32,085 nt of DNA from an uncultured Sphingomonas sp. (GTDB lineage: Bacteria; Pseudomonadota; Alphaproteobacteria; Sphingomonadales; Sphingomonadaceae), in the NCBI GenBank assembly GCA_913775795.1, contig CAJYLT010000061.1:1-32085 (forward strand), given 5' to 3'. Both the position numbers and the translations under genes were made by a program. Shown in pieces: positions 15,358 through 24,309 of this stretch; the first letter of the stretch is position 1, and each line of letters begins with the position of its first letter. The notes under the pieces were generated by a model that did no database searches, was not told where the DNA came from, and saw nothing but the letters and a program-made list of their open reading frames with translations.

Positions 15358-17372
15358 CACAACCGCCCCCGCACGCCGCCGAACACCGCGCGGCGCTCGA
15401 CGGGATAATAGATCACCGACGCATCGGTCGCGCGGGTCACGGCGGAGATGTCACCGATCGCCTTCTTCCCCGTCAGGTTGCGCGCGTCGACGAACAGGCT
15501 CAGCCCGTTCGCGATTTCGGCCTTTGCGCCGAGGCCGATCAGCGCATAGCGCGGCGCCTTTTCCGTGTTGGCGTAATCGGCCCAGGCCCCCTGCGGCACC
15601 CATTCGACATTGGGCGTGACGCTCAGCGCCTCGCTCCCCAGCCGTACCTCACCGCGATAGAGGTGCCGCGCGACCACCGGCAGCCGATTGTCGCCGAACT
15701 GCGCATCGTCGCGGAACCGGAAGTCGTTGAGCTGATAGACCTGCCGCAGCCGCAGCCACGGCGCGGGGGTCAGGTCGAGCCCCGCCTCGATCCCCTGATG
15801 CCGCGTCCGCCCGGCGTTGAACGTCGCCGCGGGAATGTCGGGCGACTGGTTGAACTGGAGCAGTTCGCCGCGAATATCAGCGCGATAGAGCGTCACATCC
15901 CACGCGGCGATCCCCGCCCGCCCGCGCGCGCCGACTTCATATGTCCACGCACGCTGCACATCGAGGTCGACGAAGCCCGGCGTCACCACGCCCCCGACCG
16001 CGAACGGCGTCTGGTTCAATTCGCTGAACCCCGGCAGCTCGACCGAGCGGTTGGCGTTGGCATAGAATTGGACGCCAGGCTTCGGCTCAAACAACAGGCC
16101 GATCTTGGGCGCCAGTTCGTTGAAGCTCGCCGACCCGCTGCGCGCCGGGGCGAGGCGGTTGGCGACCTCCCGCTCGCCATGCGTGTAGACGCCGCCCGCG
16201 ACCAGCGAGAGCGTCGGCACGAACGCGACGCGAAGCTCGCCGTAGCTGTCGATCGTCTGCGCCTGTTGCCGCGCATCAGCGGTCAGCGCGCCGCGGCGAC
16301 CGGCGAGGTTAACGAACTGGCGCGCGCGAACGCTGCCGAACCGCGCGGTCGATCCCAGCGCCGCCTCGACCGGCAGCCCGGCGACCTCGCCCGACAGGTC
16401 GAGGCGGGCGAAGGCGCCGTAATCCACCGACTTTTGGTCGATGACCTGAAAGATCGGGTGGTAAAGCTGCTTGTCGTTGAAGAAGGCGCCGACCGCCAGC
16501 GTGCCGCGCCCCAGATTCACCGTCGTCCGGTTCTGAAGCCGCATCGAATCGATGTCGCGCGCCTGATCCTGTGCATAGTTCCCGGGCAGCGACAGCGCGG
16601 GGGTCGTCAGTGCCTGGGCCCGCGTCAGCGCACCCGGCAGTTCCTGCCGGATATGGTTGGCGCTGCCATAGAAGCGCGTCTCGACCCCCTCGCCCAGCCT
16701 GAGGCCGACATTGCCGTTCAGGCGCAGCGACTGCCGCGTCGCATGACCGCGGTCGCCGTCGGACGTATCGCCGGTGATCGCAAAATACCCGTCGCCCGCC
16801 TCCGTCGCCTTGCCCGCAGCGAGCTTGCCGCGGACGGTGTTCCAGCTCCCGCCGTCCACCCGCGCCTCGATCCCCGGCGCGGAACGCCCGGTCGGCGTCA
16901 CCGCGTTGATCGCCCCGCCCAGCGTCGATCCGCCGAAGCGAAGCGCATTGCCGCCGCGATAGACCTCGATCGCCTCGAAGACCTGCGGGTCAAGCTCCTG
17001 GAAATCGCCATTGTTGTCGGCGAGGTTGATGGGGATGCCATCCTGCATCAGCAGCAGCCCGCGCATGTGAAAGCCGCGGCTGATCCCCGATCCGCGGACC
17101 GAAATCCGCACCTCCTGCCCGAAGCGCGGCTGCGTATAGACGCCGGGCGAGAAGGCGAGCGCATCGCGCAGGGACACCGCCGCCTTGTCAGCGAAGTCCT
17201 CTGCGGCGACGACATCGACGCCGCCGGGGGTCTTGCGGATTTCGGTCTCGGCATCCTCGGCGATGCGCTCGGCGGTGACGACGATGGTCTGCGGGTCATC
17301 CTCGCGGGCGTGCGCAGGCATGGCCAGCGCGAGCATCGACGCGCCGGCAAGGGCGCGCGTGAAAACGGTCAT
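15357..17372 (-). CDS. TonB-dependent outer-membrane receptor, probable metal or metallophore uptake
   Basis: This is a 671-residue outer-membrane beta-barrel receptor. A Sec signal (MTVFTRALAGASMLALAMPAHA) precedes the TonB-box-like QTIVVTAERI. The plug domain spans about residues 50-165 (SLRDALAFSPGVY, ISVRGSGIS, IEVYRGGNALRFGGSTLGGAIN). The barrel ends at VFGGVRGRL with a C-terminal hydrophobic residue. Such receptors import ferric siderophores, copper, cobalamin or other scarce solutes using the TonB/ExbBD motor. The PepSY-TM protein downstream and DUF2946 protein upstream point to a metal, possibly copper, rather than a sugar, and no operator of the LacI type is present. GGAAG stands 7 nt before the ATG at 17372. 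The ligand cannot be read from sequence alone. Confidence 0.92.
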   Translation of the reverse strand: MTVFTRALAGASMLALAMPAHAREDDPQTIVVTAERIAEDAETEIRKTPGGVDVVAAEDFADKAAVSLRDALAFSPGVYTQPRFGQEVRISVRGSGISRGFHMRGLLLMQDGIPINLADNNGDFQELDPQVFEAIEVYRGGNALRFGGSTLGGAINAVTPTGRSAPGIEARVDGGSWNTVRGKLAAGKATEAGDGYFAITGDTSDGDRGHATRQSLRLNGNVGLRLGEGVETRFYGSANHIRQELPGALTRAQALTTPALSLPGNYAQDQARDIDSMRLQNRTTVNLGRGTLAVGAFFNDKQLYHPIFQVIDQKSVDYGAFARLDLSGEVAGLPVEAALGSTARFGSVRARQFVNLAGRRGALTADARQQAQTIDSYGELRVAFVPTLSLVAGGVYTHGEREVANRLAPARSGSASFNELAPKIGLLFEPKPGVQFYANANRSVELPGFSELNQTPFAVGGVVTPGFVDLDVQRAWTYEVGARGRAGIAAWDVTLYRADIRGELLQFNQSPDIPAATFNAGRTRHQGIEAGLDLTPAPWLRLRQVYQLNDFRFRDDAQFGDNRLPVVARHLYRGEVRLGSEALSVTPNVEWVPQGAWADYANTEKAPRYALIGLGAKAEIANGLSLFVDARNLTGKKAIGDISAVTRATDASVIYYPVERRAVFGGVRGRL

Positions 17373-17422
17373 TTGGGTCTTCCTCGATCGAATGGAGGCG
17401 CGCCGCGGCGGGCACGCGAACG

Positions 17423-17833
17423 TCAGGCGATCAAGGGAGCAGGCGGTCCGCGAAGCGGCGGGCGGAGGTGCTGGAGCCCCAGCGGCCGGAACCGCTGCCC
17501 GGTGCGCAGGGCGACGGCGGCGACCATCGCCAGCGCGGCGAGCAGCAGGATCGGGTCCGCCCCGCCGAGGAACGGCGCGGCGAGCCCGGCAAAGGCGCAG
17601 GTCGTCCCGGCCTTCTCATGCTCGCCGGGCGCGGGGCGCTGGCTCTTTTCGGCGAGGCCGGGGATCGCGATCGTCATCGCGCGCGATCCCTCACCCGAAC
17701 AGACCATCACGGTCAGTTGCCCGTCCGCGCCGGTCGTCGTCATGAACCCGGCCGGCACGACGACGCGCAGCAGCATCGCCGCCGCGACGATCAGCGCGGC
17801 GATCCAGGCGTGGTTACGGAACAGGCGGCGCAT
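17423..17833 (-). CDS. DUF2946-like small membrane protein
   Basis: This is a 136-residue protein with an N-terminal membrane segment (AWIAALIVAAAMLLRVVVPAG). It has a central part with single cysteines (VMVCSGEG and GTTCAFAG) and a second hydrophobic stretch (ILLLAALAMVAAVAL). The C-terminal LRPPLRGPP is what I recognise from DUF2946. The function is unknown; family members I recall often sit beside TonB receptors and metal genes. The cysteine and His/Glu-containing GEHEKAG middle could contact a metal. The gene is first in the unit with the receptor (50 nt) and the PepSY-TM gene. The ATG at 17833 is chosen; a GTG three codons earlier is possible, and no strong ribosome site is seen for either. 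Confidence 0.75.
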   Translation of the reverse strand: MRRLFRNHAWIAALIVAAAMLLRVVVPAGFMTTTGADGQLTVMVCSGEGSRAMTIAIPGLAEKSQRPAPGEHEKAGTTCAFAGLAAPFLGGADPILLLAALAMVAAVALRTGQRFRPLGLQHLRPPLRGPPAPLIA

Positions 17834-17918
17834 CGACGGCACGCCCGGCCCCTACGCGCTGGAAGAGGCGATGGGCAAGGCCATTGCCCGTTCATCCGCG
17901 CCGGCTAACAAGCGACGG

Positions 17919-18617
17919 ATGATCCGCATCCTTGCCCCCCTCGTCGCCCTTTCCGCCTGCACGCCGATGGTCGCGCCCGACACGCCCCCGCTCGCCGCCG
18001 CTGGCCCGCGATACGGCGCGGTGGGGACCGAGCCCTTCTGGTCGCTCGGCCTCGCGGACGGCAGGATGGGCTTCGCCGAGGCCGGCGGCCGAACGATCGC
18101 CGTCACCGCCCCGCCTGCGCGGCCGAGCTTCAACGGCGAACGCTACGTCACCGATCGCCTGACGCTCGACATCACCCACAGCCCGTGCAGCGACGGCATG
18201 AGCGACAAGCGCTACCCCGATACCGTCCTCGTCATCGCCGACGGCCGCGAATACAAGGGCTGCGGCGAGGCGAAGGCCGACAACGCGCTGGAGGCTCGCA
18301 ACTGGCGGGTAAGCGCGATCCGAGGCGAGGCTCCCGGCGGCCCGCGCCAGGCGACGCTCCGCTTCGATGCCGGACGGCTGACGGGCACCACCGGCTGCAA
18401 CCGCCTGACCGCAAGCTACACGTTGAGCGGGAGCGCGCTGACGATCGGCGATGCCGCGACGACGCGGATGGCCTGCCCCGGCCCGGCGATGACGCAGGAA
18501 CAGCGGCTGGTGGCGGCGTTGAAGGGGCCGCTGACGCTCGTGCAGGGCAAGGACGGGGTGATGCTCGCCAATGCGGACGGGTCGCCCGCGGTGACGCTGG
18601 TGCCGGTCCGGCCGTAG
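17919..18617 (+). CDS. META-domain lipoprotein (HslJ-like)
   Basis: This is a 232-residue lipoprotein. The signal MIRILAPLVALSAC has a lipobox (LSAC) with Cys14 as the lipidation site. The first half (YGAVGTEPFWSL, MSDKRYPDTVLV, EYKGCG) is of the type annotated as a COG3650-like membrane domain. The second half (RLTGTTGCNRLTASY, TRMACPG, LVAALKG) is a META domain, as in HslJ. These are envelope proteins of uncertain function, linked in Escherichia coli to novobiocin tolerance and heat-shock response. The gene is divergent from the DUF2946 gene with 85 nt between starts. A much longer open frame continues upstream without stop codons, but it overlaps the receptor genes antisense and is not coding. 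Confidence 0.85.
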   Translation: MIRILAPLVALSACTPMVAPDTPPLAAAGPRYGAVGTEPFWSLGLADGRMGFAEAGGRTIAVTAPPARPSFNGERYVTDRLTLDITHSPCSDGMSDKRYPDTVLVIADGREYKGCGEAKADNALEARNWRVSAIRGEAPGGPRQATLRFDAGRLTGTTGCNRLTASYTLSGSALTIGDAATTRMACPGPAMTQEQRLVAALKGPLTLVQGKDGVMLANADGSPAVTLVPVRP

Positions 18618-18655
18618 CGGCGCGACAATCGGAGAGCCACGTACCGCCCATCATC

Positions 18656-18758
18656 GTACCCCGGCGAAGGCCGGGGTCCAGTTTCGGGCCGATCGTGATT
18701 GGTGCCGCGCCCTTCAACTAGGGCCTTTCCAACTGGACCCCGGCCTTCGCCGGGGTAC
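18656..18758. repeat. Perfect 28-bp inverted repeat with 47-nt spacer (REP/MITE-like, possible bidirectional terminator)
   Basis: The arms at 18656-18683 and 18731-18758 are exact reverse complements. Each arm also contains its own small hairpin (CCCCGGC, GAAG loop, GCCGGGG). It lies in the 175-nt space between the convergent META-lipoprotein and rmuC genes. The shape suits both a mobile REP/MITE-like palindromic element and a transcription stop for both genes. I recall similar GGCGAAGGCC-type palindromes as being common in sphingomonad intergenic DNA, but have not counted them. Confidence 0.75.
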
Positions 18759-18792
18759 GGCGACGCGCAGTGCAGCCGCCCGGGAGCTCCCC

Positions 18793-20193
18793 CTACTCCG
18801 CCGCCTCGGGCAGCGCCGGCGTTTCCGCCTCGACCTTGAGCTTGCTCAGCGGCCGGGGACTCGCCTCGACCATCGGCAGCGGTTCGATCGACTTGGCGCC
18901 GGTGTCGATATTGAGCGTTTCGAACCGCTTGGCCTGGCTCATCACCTGGCTCTCGATCGAGCCGACGAACGCGTTGTATGCGGTCGTCGCGGTCTCGAGA
19001 TTCTTGCCCAGCTTGGCGATGTGCATCCCCATCGTCGCGACGCGCGCATGGAGTTCGCGGCCGAGTTCAGCAATCTGCCGGGCCTCACCCGCCAGCTTTT
19101 CCTGCCGCCACACCGCCGCGACGGTGCGGGCGATGGCGATGAGGTTGGTCGGCGTCGCGATCAGCACGCGCCGGTCGAACGCATAGTCCCAAAGCTGCGG
19201 TTCGTGCTCGAGCGCGGCCGACAGGAAATGCTCGCCGGGAACGAACATGATGACGAACTCGGGCGTATTCTCGAACTGGCCCTGATAGGCCTTGTTGCCG
19301 AGCGCGTTGACGTGCGCCTTCATCGAGGCGACGTGCTGGCCGAGGAACGCGGCGCGCTCCACCTCGTCCACCGCGCCGTACGCGTCCTGATAAGCGTTCA
19401 ACGACACCTTGGCGTCGATGACCAGGATCGAATTGCCCGGCACCTTGACGATCGCGTCGGGGCGAAGGCGACCGCCCTCGGCCTCGACCGACACTTCCAT
19501 CATGAAGTCGGTGTGTTCGGCGAGGCCACAGGTTTCGAGCACGTTGCGAAGCTGCTGCTCGCCCCAGCGCCCGCGCGCCTTGGGCGCGGCGCGCAGCGAG
19601 TTGACGAGCTTCGCCGCCTCAGCCCGCACACCCTCCTGCCCCGCGCGCATGCTGTCCATCAGGCCCTTGAGCTGGCCATACGCCTCGGTCCGCTCCTTCT
19701 CGACGCTCTCGATCCGCGATTCGTAGCGCTTGAGCGTCTGCTCGACGGGCGCGAGCAGCGCCTTGATCTTGACCTCGTTGCTGTCGCTTGCCTGGTGGAA
19801 CCGCTCCTGCGCGCGGGCGAGGAACGCGTTCTGCGCCTCGCCCAGCAGACGGTTCGACACCTCGGCAAACTGCGCGGCCATCATGTCCTTGGCCGCCTTG
19901 AACTCCTCCAGCCGCGCCTCGAACGCGCGCGCATCGGCCTTCAGCGTGGCGAGGTCGAGGCGCGCACTGTCGCGCTCGATGCGCAGCGTCTCGTTCTCGC
20001 TGACCAGCTCGCCCATCCGGCTCGCCCGGTCGCTGGCGAGCGCCAGATCGGTGATCGCCTTCTTGAAATCCTCCTCGCGTGCATCGCGCTCGGCGCGCAC
20101 GCCCTCCACCCCGCGATTGCCGAGGAACCAGCCCAGCACCGCGCCCACGACGAGCGCGGCGACGACCAGCAGGATGGCGAGAATGGGGTCCAT
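18793..20193 (-). CDS. rmuC: DNA recombination protein RmuC
   Basis: This is a 466-residue protein. An N-terminal membrane helix (ILAILLVVAALVVGAVLGWF) is followed by a long charged coiled coil (about residues 30-190). The RmuC domain comes next, with GRWGEQQLRNVLE, the PD-(D/E)XK-like RPDAIVKVPGNSILVIDAKV, and FMVPGEHFLSAAL-like text (FVPGEHFLSAALEHEP). RmuC limits rearrangements at inverted repeats in Escherichia coli and is predicted to be a nuclease-fold protein. Its length is usual. It is last in recR-def-rmuC, 58 nt after def. A perfect inverted repeat directly follows the gene. Confidence 0.95.
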   Translation of the reverse strand: MDPILAILLVVAALVVGAVLGWFLGNRGVEGVRAERDAREEDFKKAITDLALASDRASRMGELVSENETLRIERDSARLDLATLKADARAFEARLEEFKAAKDMMAAQFAEVSNRLLGEAQNAFLARAQERFHQASDSNEVKIKALLAPVEQTLKRYESRIESVEKERTEAYGQLKGLMDSMRAGQEGVRAEAAKLVNSLRAAPKARGRWGEQQLRNVLETCGLAEHTDFMMEVSVEAEGGRLRPDAIVKVPGNSILVIDAKVSLNAYQDAYGAVDEVERAAFLGQHVASMKAHVNALGNKAYQGQFENTPEFVIMFVPGEHFLSAALEHEPQLWDYAFDRRVLIATPTNLIAIARTVAAVWRQEKLAGEARQIAELGRELHARVATMGMHIAKLGKNLETATTAYNAFVGSIESQVMSQAKRFETLNIDTGAKSIEPLPMVEASPRPLSKLKVEAETPALPEAAE

Positions 20194-20251
20194 GACGCGC
20201 TTCCGGAAAAAGGTGAACGGAGCGCGAACCTAGACGCTCGGGGCTATCGCC

Positions 20252-20779
20252 TCAAGCCGCCGACTTCCTCAACTTGGCGAGTTTCTTCAGCACCATGTCG
20301 CGCTTCAGGCGCGAGAGGTGGTCGATGAACAGCACACCGTTCAGGTGATCCATCTCGTGCTGGAGACAGGTCGACATCAGGCCGTCGAACCATTCCTCAT
20401 GCATGTTGCCATCGAGGTCGAGCCAGCGCGCGCGGCAGCGGTCGGGACGCTCGACTTCGGCGAACATCTCGGGGATCGAGAGGCAGCCTTCCTGATAGCA
20501 GCGCTTCTCCTCCGACACCTCGAGGATTTCGGGGTTGATGAAGGCGTGGGGGCTGCGGATCGGCTTGCCCTCCTCGTCCTGCTCCTCCTGCAAATCGATG
20601 ACGAGGATGCGCTTGGGCACCGCCACCTGGATCGCGGCGAGGCCGATGCCGGGGGCATCGTACATCGTGTCGAACATGTCGGCGACGAGCGTGCGGACCT
20701 CGTCGGTCACCGCCTCGACGGGTTCGGAGACGAGCTTGAGGCGGGGATCGGGCACTTCGATGATGGGGAGAACGGCCAT
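20252..20779 (-). CDS. def: Peptide deformylase
   Basis: This is a 175-residue metal enzyme that removes the formyl group from new N-terminal methionines. All three signature motifs are present: [17 protein letters not shown] (metal-binding Cys) and QHEMDHLNG (two His ligands and the catalytic Glu). The start is the ATG at 20779, giving [14 protein letters not shown], the normal N-terminus. Longer readings enter recR. It lies 31 nt after recR and before rmuC on the same strand. Its usual partner fmt is nearby but on the opposite strand. Confidence 0.97.
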   Translation of the reverse strand: MAVLPIIEVPDPRLKLVSEPVEAVTDEVRTLVADMFDTMYDAPGIGLAAIQVAVPKRILVIDLQEEQDEEGKPIRSPHAFINPEILEVSEEKRCYQEGCLSIPEMFAEVERPDRCRARWLDLDGNMHEEWFDGLMSTCLQHEMDHLNGVLFIDHLSRLKRDMVLKKLAKLRKSAA

Positions 20780-20810
20780 GCGCCTAAAATGGCTGCGCGC
20801 GTGCGCGGGG

Positions 20811-21407
20811 TCAAGCGACGGGACGGCGCGCCCGGAGCGCGTGTGCCAACGTGCCCTCGTCCAGATAATCGAGCTCGCCGCCCACGGGCAGGCCGTGGGC
20901 AAGCTGCGTCACGCGCACCGGAAAGCGTTCGAGCCGGTCGGCGAGGTAGTGGGCCGTCGTCTGCCCCTCCAGCGTCGCGTTCATCGCCAGCACCACCTCG
21001 TCGACCCCGCCCGCCTCGATCCGGCGAACGAGCGCGTCGATGGTGAGGTCCTCGGGCCGCACCCCCTCCAGCGCTGACAGCCGGCCGCCGAGCACATGGA
21101 AGCGGCCCGGAAAGAGCCGCGAGCGTTCGAGCGCCCAGAGATCGGCGACTTCCTCCACCACGCACAGCGACTTGGGATCGCGGCGACCGTCGGCGCAGAT
21201 CGAGCAGGGATCGGTCGTATCGACATTGCCGCAAACGCTGCACGTCGCCAGCCGCTCCCCCACCGCGGCCAGCGCGGACAAGAGCGGCACCAGCGCCGTT
21301 TCCCGCCGCTTGATGAGGTGCAGCACCGCGCGCCGCGCCGATCTTGGGCCGAGGCCGGGAAGCCGCGAGAGCGCCTGCGTCAGCGCGTCGATTTCGGGAG
21401 AAGCCAT
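20811..21407 (-). CDS. recR: Recombination mediator RecR
   Basis: This is a 198-residue protein of the standard RecR layout. An N-terminal helix-hairpin-helix ([20 protein letters not shown]) is followed by a C4 zinc finger ([16 protein letters not shown]). A Toprim domain comes next ([22 protein letters not shown]-like [30 protein letters not shown]), and the C-terminal end is [20 protein letters not shown]. It works with RecO and RecF to load RecA on gapped DNA. The ATG at 21407 gives the normal [14 protein letters not shown] start, though no strong ribosome site is seen. It is first in the recR-def-rmuC unit and divergent from fmt with 54 nt between starts. Confidence 0.97.
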   Translation of the reverse strand: MASPEIDALTQALSRLPGLGPRSARRAVLHLIKRRETALVPLLSALAAVGERLATCSVCGNVDTTDPCSICADGRRDPKSLCVVEEVADLWALERSRLFPGRFHVLGGRLSALEGVRPEDLTIDALVRRIEAGGVDEVVLAMNATLEGQTTAHYLADRLERFPVRVTQLAHGLPVGGELDYLDEGTLAHALRARRPVA

Positions 21408-21461
21408 GTCGCGCCAAGATAGGGGGTTGCGCCGCCCGCTGCCAAGCGGTGAAGGGGGGCC

Positions 21462-22373
21462 ATGCGGATCGTCTTCATGGGCACGCCCCAATTTGCCGTG
21501 CCGGTGCTCGAAGCGCTGGCCGATGCGGGTCATCAGATCGTTGCCTGTTACTCGCAGCCGCCGCGCCGGGCGGGACGCGGCAAGGCGCTGACGCCCTCGC
21601 CCGTGCATTCGCGGGCCGAGGCGATGGGCGTGCCGGTGCTGACGCCGGTGACGCTGCGCGATGCGGAGGCGCAGGCCGCGTTCGCCGCGCACGACGCCGA
21701 CGTGGCGGTGGTCGCCGCTTATGGCCTGATCCTGCCGCGCGCGGTGCTCTCCGCCCCGCGCCTCGGCTGCCTCAACGTCCACGCCTCGCTCCTGCCGCGC
21801 TGGCGGGGAGCCGCACCCATCCAGCGCGCGATCCTCGCCGGGGACGCGGAAACTGGCGTCGGCATCATGCAGATGGAGGCCGGGCTGGATACCGGGCCGG
21901 TGCGGGTGGAAAAGCGGACGCCCGTCGCGGGCAAGACCGCGGGCGACCTGACCGCCGAACTCGCGGCGCTGGGCGCGGCGGCGATGGTCGAGGTGCTCGC
22001 CGATCCCGACGCCTATCCGCCGGTGGCCCAGGCCAATGAGGGCGTCATCCACGCCGCCAAGATCGACAAGGCCGAGGCGCGGCTCGACTTCACCGGCCAG
22101 GCGACGCAGGCGGAGCGACAGGTCCGCGCCTTCAACCCTGCGCCCGGCGCGTTCTTCGAGGTGAACGGCGAGCGCATCCGCGTGCTCGCCGCCGATGCGG
22201 TCGAGGGCAAAGCGCCCGCCGGGACCGTGGTGGCCCACCCCGGCGGCTTCGCGGTCGGATGCGGCGAGGGTCTGCTCGTCCCAACGCTCGTCCAGCGCGC
22301 GGGTCGTGCCGCCATGACGCCGGCCGAGCTTCTTCGCGGCTTCGCGATCCTCGAGGGCACGAACCTCTCGTGA
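21462..22373 (+). CDS. fmt: Methionyl-tRNA formyltransferase
   Basis: This is a 303-residue enzyme that formylates initiator Met-tRNA with 10-formyl-tetrahydrofolate. [19 protein letters not shown] is the standard N-terminus. The folate and catalytic region contains [21 protein letters not shown] (catalytic Asn and His) and [14 protein letters not shown] (catalytic Asp). The C-terminal OB-like tRNA-binding domain follows ([21 protein letters not shown]). GAAGGGGGGCC precedes the ATG. It overlaps truA by 4 nt (GTGA), so the two are co-translated. Confidence 0.97.
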   Translation: MRIVFMGTPQFAVPVLEALADAGHQIVACYSQPPRRAGRGKALTPSPVHSRAEAMGVPVLTPVTLRDAEAQAAFAAHDADVAVVAAYGLILPRAVLSAPRLGCLNVHASLLPRWRGAAPIQRAILAGDAETGVGIMQMEAGLDTGPVRVEKRTPVAGKTAGDLTAELAALGAAAMVEVLADPDAYPPVAQANEGVIHAAKIDKAEARLDFTGQATQAERQVRAFNPAPGAFFEVNGERIRVLAADAVEGKAPAGTVVAHPGGFAVGCGEGLLVPTLVQRAGRAAMTPAELLRGFAILEGTNLS

Positions 22374-23110
22374 CGCGCTTTGCCCTGACGATCGAGTGGG
22401 ACGGCCGCCCCTTCATGGGCTGGCAGCACCAGAAGCACGGGCCGAGCGTGCAGGCGGCGATCGAGGATGCCGCGCACGCCATCACCGGCGAGGACGTGCT
22501 CGTCCACGCCGCCGGCCGCACCGATGCGGGCGTCCACGCGCTCGGCATGCGCGCGCATTGCGATATCGAAAAGCCGATCGAGCCCTTCCGGCTGATGGAG
22601 GCGCTCAACGCGCGGATGCGGCCCAACCCGGTCGCGGTGCTGGCGTGCGAGGTCGTGCCCGACGACTGGCACGCGCGCTTCTCCTGCATCGCGCGCCATT
22701 ACGAATATCGCATCCGCATGCGCCGCGCGTCACTGACGATCGAGAAGGGGTTTGCGTGGCGCGTCGCCCCGCCGCTTGACGTGGGCGCGATGGCGGCGGG
22801 CGCGGCGATGCTGGTCGGGCGACATGACTTTACGACCTTTCGATCCGCGCATTGTCAGGCGGACAGCCCCTTGCGCACGCTCGACCGGCTCGACGTGGTG
22901 GCGGAGGGTGATCTGGTCCGCATTTTCGCCTCGGCACGCTCGTTCCTGCATCATCAGGTGCGCTCGATGGTCGGCTGCCTTGCACTGGTTGGACAGGGGC
23001 GCTGGTCGCCGGGGGATGTTCGGAAAGCGCTAGAGGCCAAGGATCGCGGCGCGTTGGGATTGAACGCGCCGCCGGATGGACTGTATTTCCTCAGCGCCGA
23101 TTACCCCTGA
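22370..23110 (+). CDS. truA: tRNA pseudouridine(38-40) synthase TruA
   Basis: This is a 246-residue enzyme that converts uridines 38-40 of tRNA anticodon arms to pseudouridine. The catalytic Asp is in [14 protein letters not shown]. Other family marks are [55 protein letters not shown] and [11 protein letters not shown]. The start is the GTG at 22370, which overlaps the fmt stop codon and gives the usual N-terminus ([11 protein letters not shown]). The stop overlaps the tail of the convergent methyltransferase gene by 10 nt. Confidence 0.96.
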   Translation: MTRFALTIEWDGRPFMGWQHQKHGPSVQAAIEDAAHAITGEDVLVHAAGRTDAGVHALGMRAHCDIEKPIEPFRLMEALNARMRPNPVAVLACEVVPDDWHARFSCIARHYEYRIRMRRASLTIEKGFAWRVAPPLDVGAMAAGAAMLVGRHDFTTFRSAHCQADSPLRTLDRLDVVAEGDLVRIFASARSFLHHQVRSMVGCLALVGQGRWSPGDVRKALEAKDRGALGLNAPPDGLYFLSADYP

Positions 23111-24309
23111 CGGCTGAACGCGCCGACCAGCTCGACATGCGTCGACCAGAGGAACTGGCCGACCGGCTGCACCCAGTCGAGTGCATAGCCACCCTCGCAC
23201 AGCATCTTCGCATCGCGTGCGAAGCTGCTGGGATTGCACGAGACGTAAGCGATCCGCGGCACCTTCGCGCCGGCAAGGTTCGCCGCCTGCTCGCGCGCGC
23301 CCGCCCGCGGCGGGTCGAGGACGATCGCGTCGAAGCGGTCGAGTTCGTCCGTCGTCAACGGCCGGCGGAACAGGTCGCGGTGATCGGCAAACACCGCCCG
23401 CCCCGCCTGGCTCGCGCCCGCCTTCAGCGACAGGATCGCTTCGCGCGCACCCTCCGCGGCATAGGCACGGATGCCGTCGCCGAGGCCGAGCGCGAAGGTG
23501 CCGAGGCCGGCGAACAGGTCGGCGACGTTGCGCGCCTGCCCGATCGCCTCACGCGCAGCCGCGACCAGCGCCGCCTCGCCCTCGCGCGTCGCCTGCAGGA
23601 ACGATCCAGCCGGCAGCGGCACTGCAACGCCGCCGAGCGTCACCGTCACCGGCTCCGGCGCCCAGCGCGCTTCCGGGCCATAGGTGTCGTCGATCGACAG
23701 GCGCGCGAGCTTGTGCCGCCGCGCAAAGGCGGTGATCGCCTCGATCGCCGACAGGCCCTCGCGCAGCCGCCCTTTCAACAACACGTCGACCCCCTGATCG
23801 GCGAGCGTCAGGTGCACGTCGATCCGCCCCGATTCGGGCAACTGCGCCGCCAGCAGGCCGCGCAGTGGCTGGAGCAGCGCGAACAGTTCGGGTGCAAGGA
23901 TCCAGCATTCGTCGAGATCGACCAGCGCATGGCTCTGCGCGCGGGTGAAGCCCAGATGCACCTGTCGCCCGCGCCGCTCGGCATGAAGCGTCGCGCGGCG
24001 GCGCGTCCTGGGCGGGCTGATGACGGGCGCGCGGACCGGCGCGGACAGGCCCTGTGCCGTCAGCGCACCCTCGACCCGGTCGTGGAGATAGGCGGCATAG
24101 GCCATGTCATCGAGATGCTGGAGCTGACAGCCGCCGCACTCGGGATAATGTTTGCACGGCGCGACACGGCGATGGGCGCCCGCCGCCACGCTGCCGTCCT
24201 CGAACACCCGGTCGCCCGGCGCGGCGAGCGGCACGTGTCGGCCCGACGCCGTGACGCCCTCGCCCCGCGCGGCGACGCGGACGACTTCCTCCTCGGGGCT
24301 CACAGACAT
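23101..24309 (-). CDS. Fe-S class I SAM-dependent RNA (uracil-C5) methyltransferase, RlmC/RlmD/TrmA superfamily
   Basis: This is a 402-residue protein. Three cysteines of a 4Fe-4S site are C52, C58 and C61 ([12 protein letters not shown]), with a fourth near residue 134 (DECWIL). The SAM-binding motif is [15 protein letters not shown], followed by [12 protein letters not shown]. The catalytic Cys is in [16 protein letters not shown], and the end is [13 protein letters not shown]. Together these define RumA-type enzymes, which make m5U in 23S rRNA or, in related forms, tRNA. The exact target base cannot be named from sequence. It has little or no N-terminal TRAM domain beyond a short strand region. 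It overlaps the upstream NAD(P)HX repair gene by 10 nt and is the last gene of this strand's chain. Confidence 0.92.
   Translation of the reverse strand: MSVSPEEEVVRVAARGEGVTASGRHVPLAAPGDRVFEDGSVAAGAHRRVAPCKHYPECGGCQLQHLDDMAYAAYLHDRVEGALTAQGLSAPVRAPVISPPRTRRRATLHAERRGRQVHLGFTRAQSHALVDLDECWILAPELFALLQPLRGLLAAQLPESGRIDVHLTLADQGVDVLLKGRLREGLSAIEAITAFARRHKLARLSIDDTYGPEARWAPEPVTVTLGGVAVPLPAGSFLQATREGEAALVAAAREAIGQARNVADLFAGLGTFALGLGDGIRAYAAEGAREAILSLKAGASQAGRAVFADHRDLFRRPLTTDELDRFDAIVLDPPRAGAREQAANLAGAKVPRIAYVSCNPSSFARDAKMLCEGGYALDWVQPVGQFLWSTHVELVGAFSRQG

Noticed and set aside
15171..18617. An open frame of over 1100 codons on the plus strand
   Set aside because: It is antisense to the PepSY-TM, TonB receptor and DUF2946 genes, is rich in Arg/Ala/Pro with no domain, and only its last 232 codons form a real gene (the META lipoprotein).
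18656..18758. Inverted repeat considered as an integron attC site or phage attachment site
   Set aside because: No integrase, cassette or recombination core is present; the REP/terminator reading is simpler.
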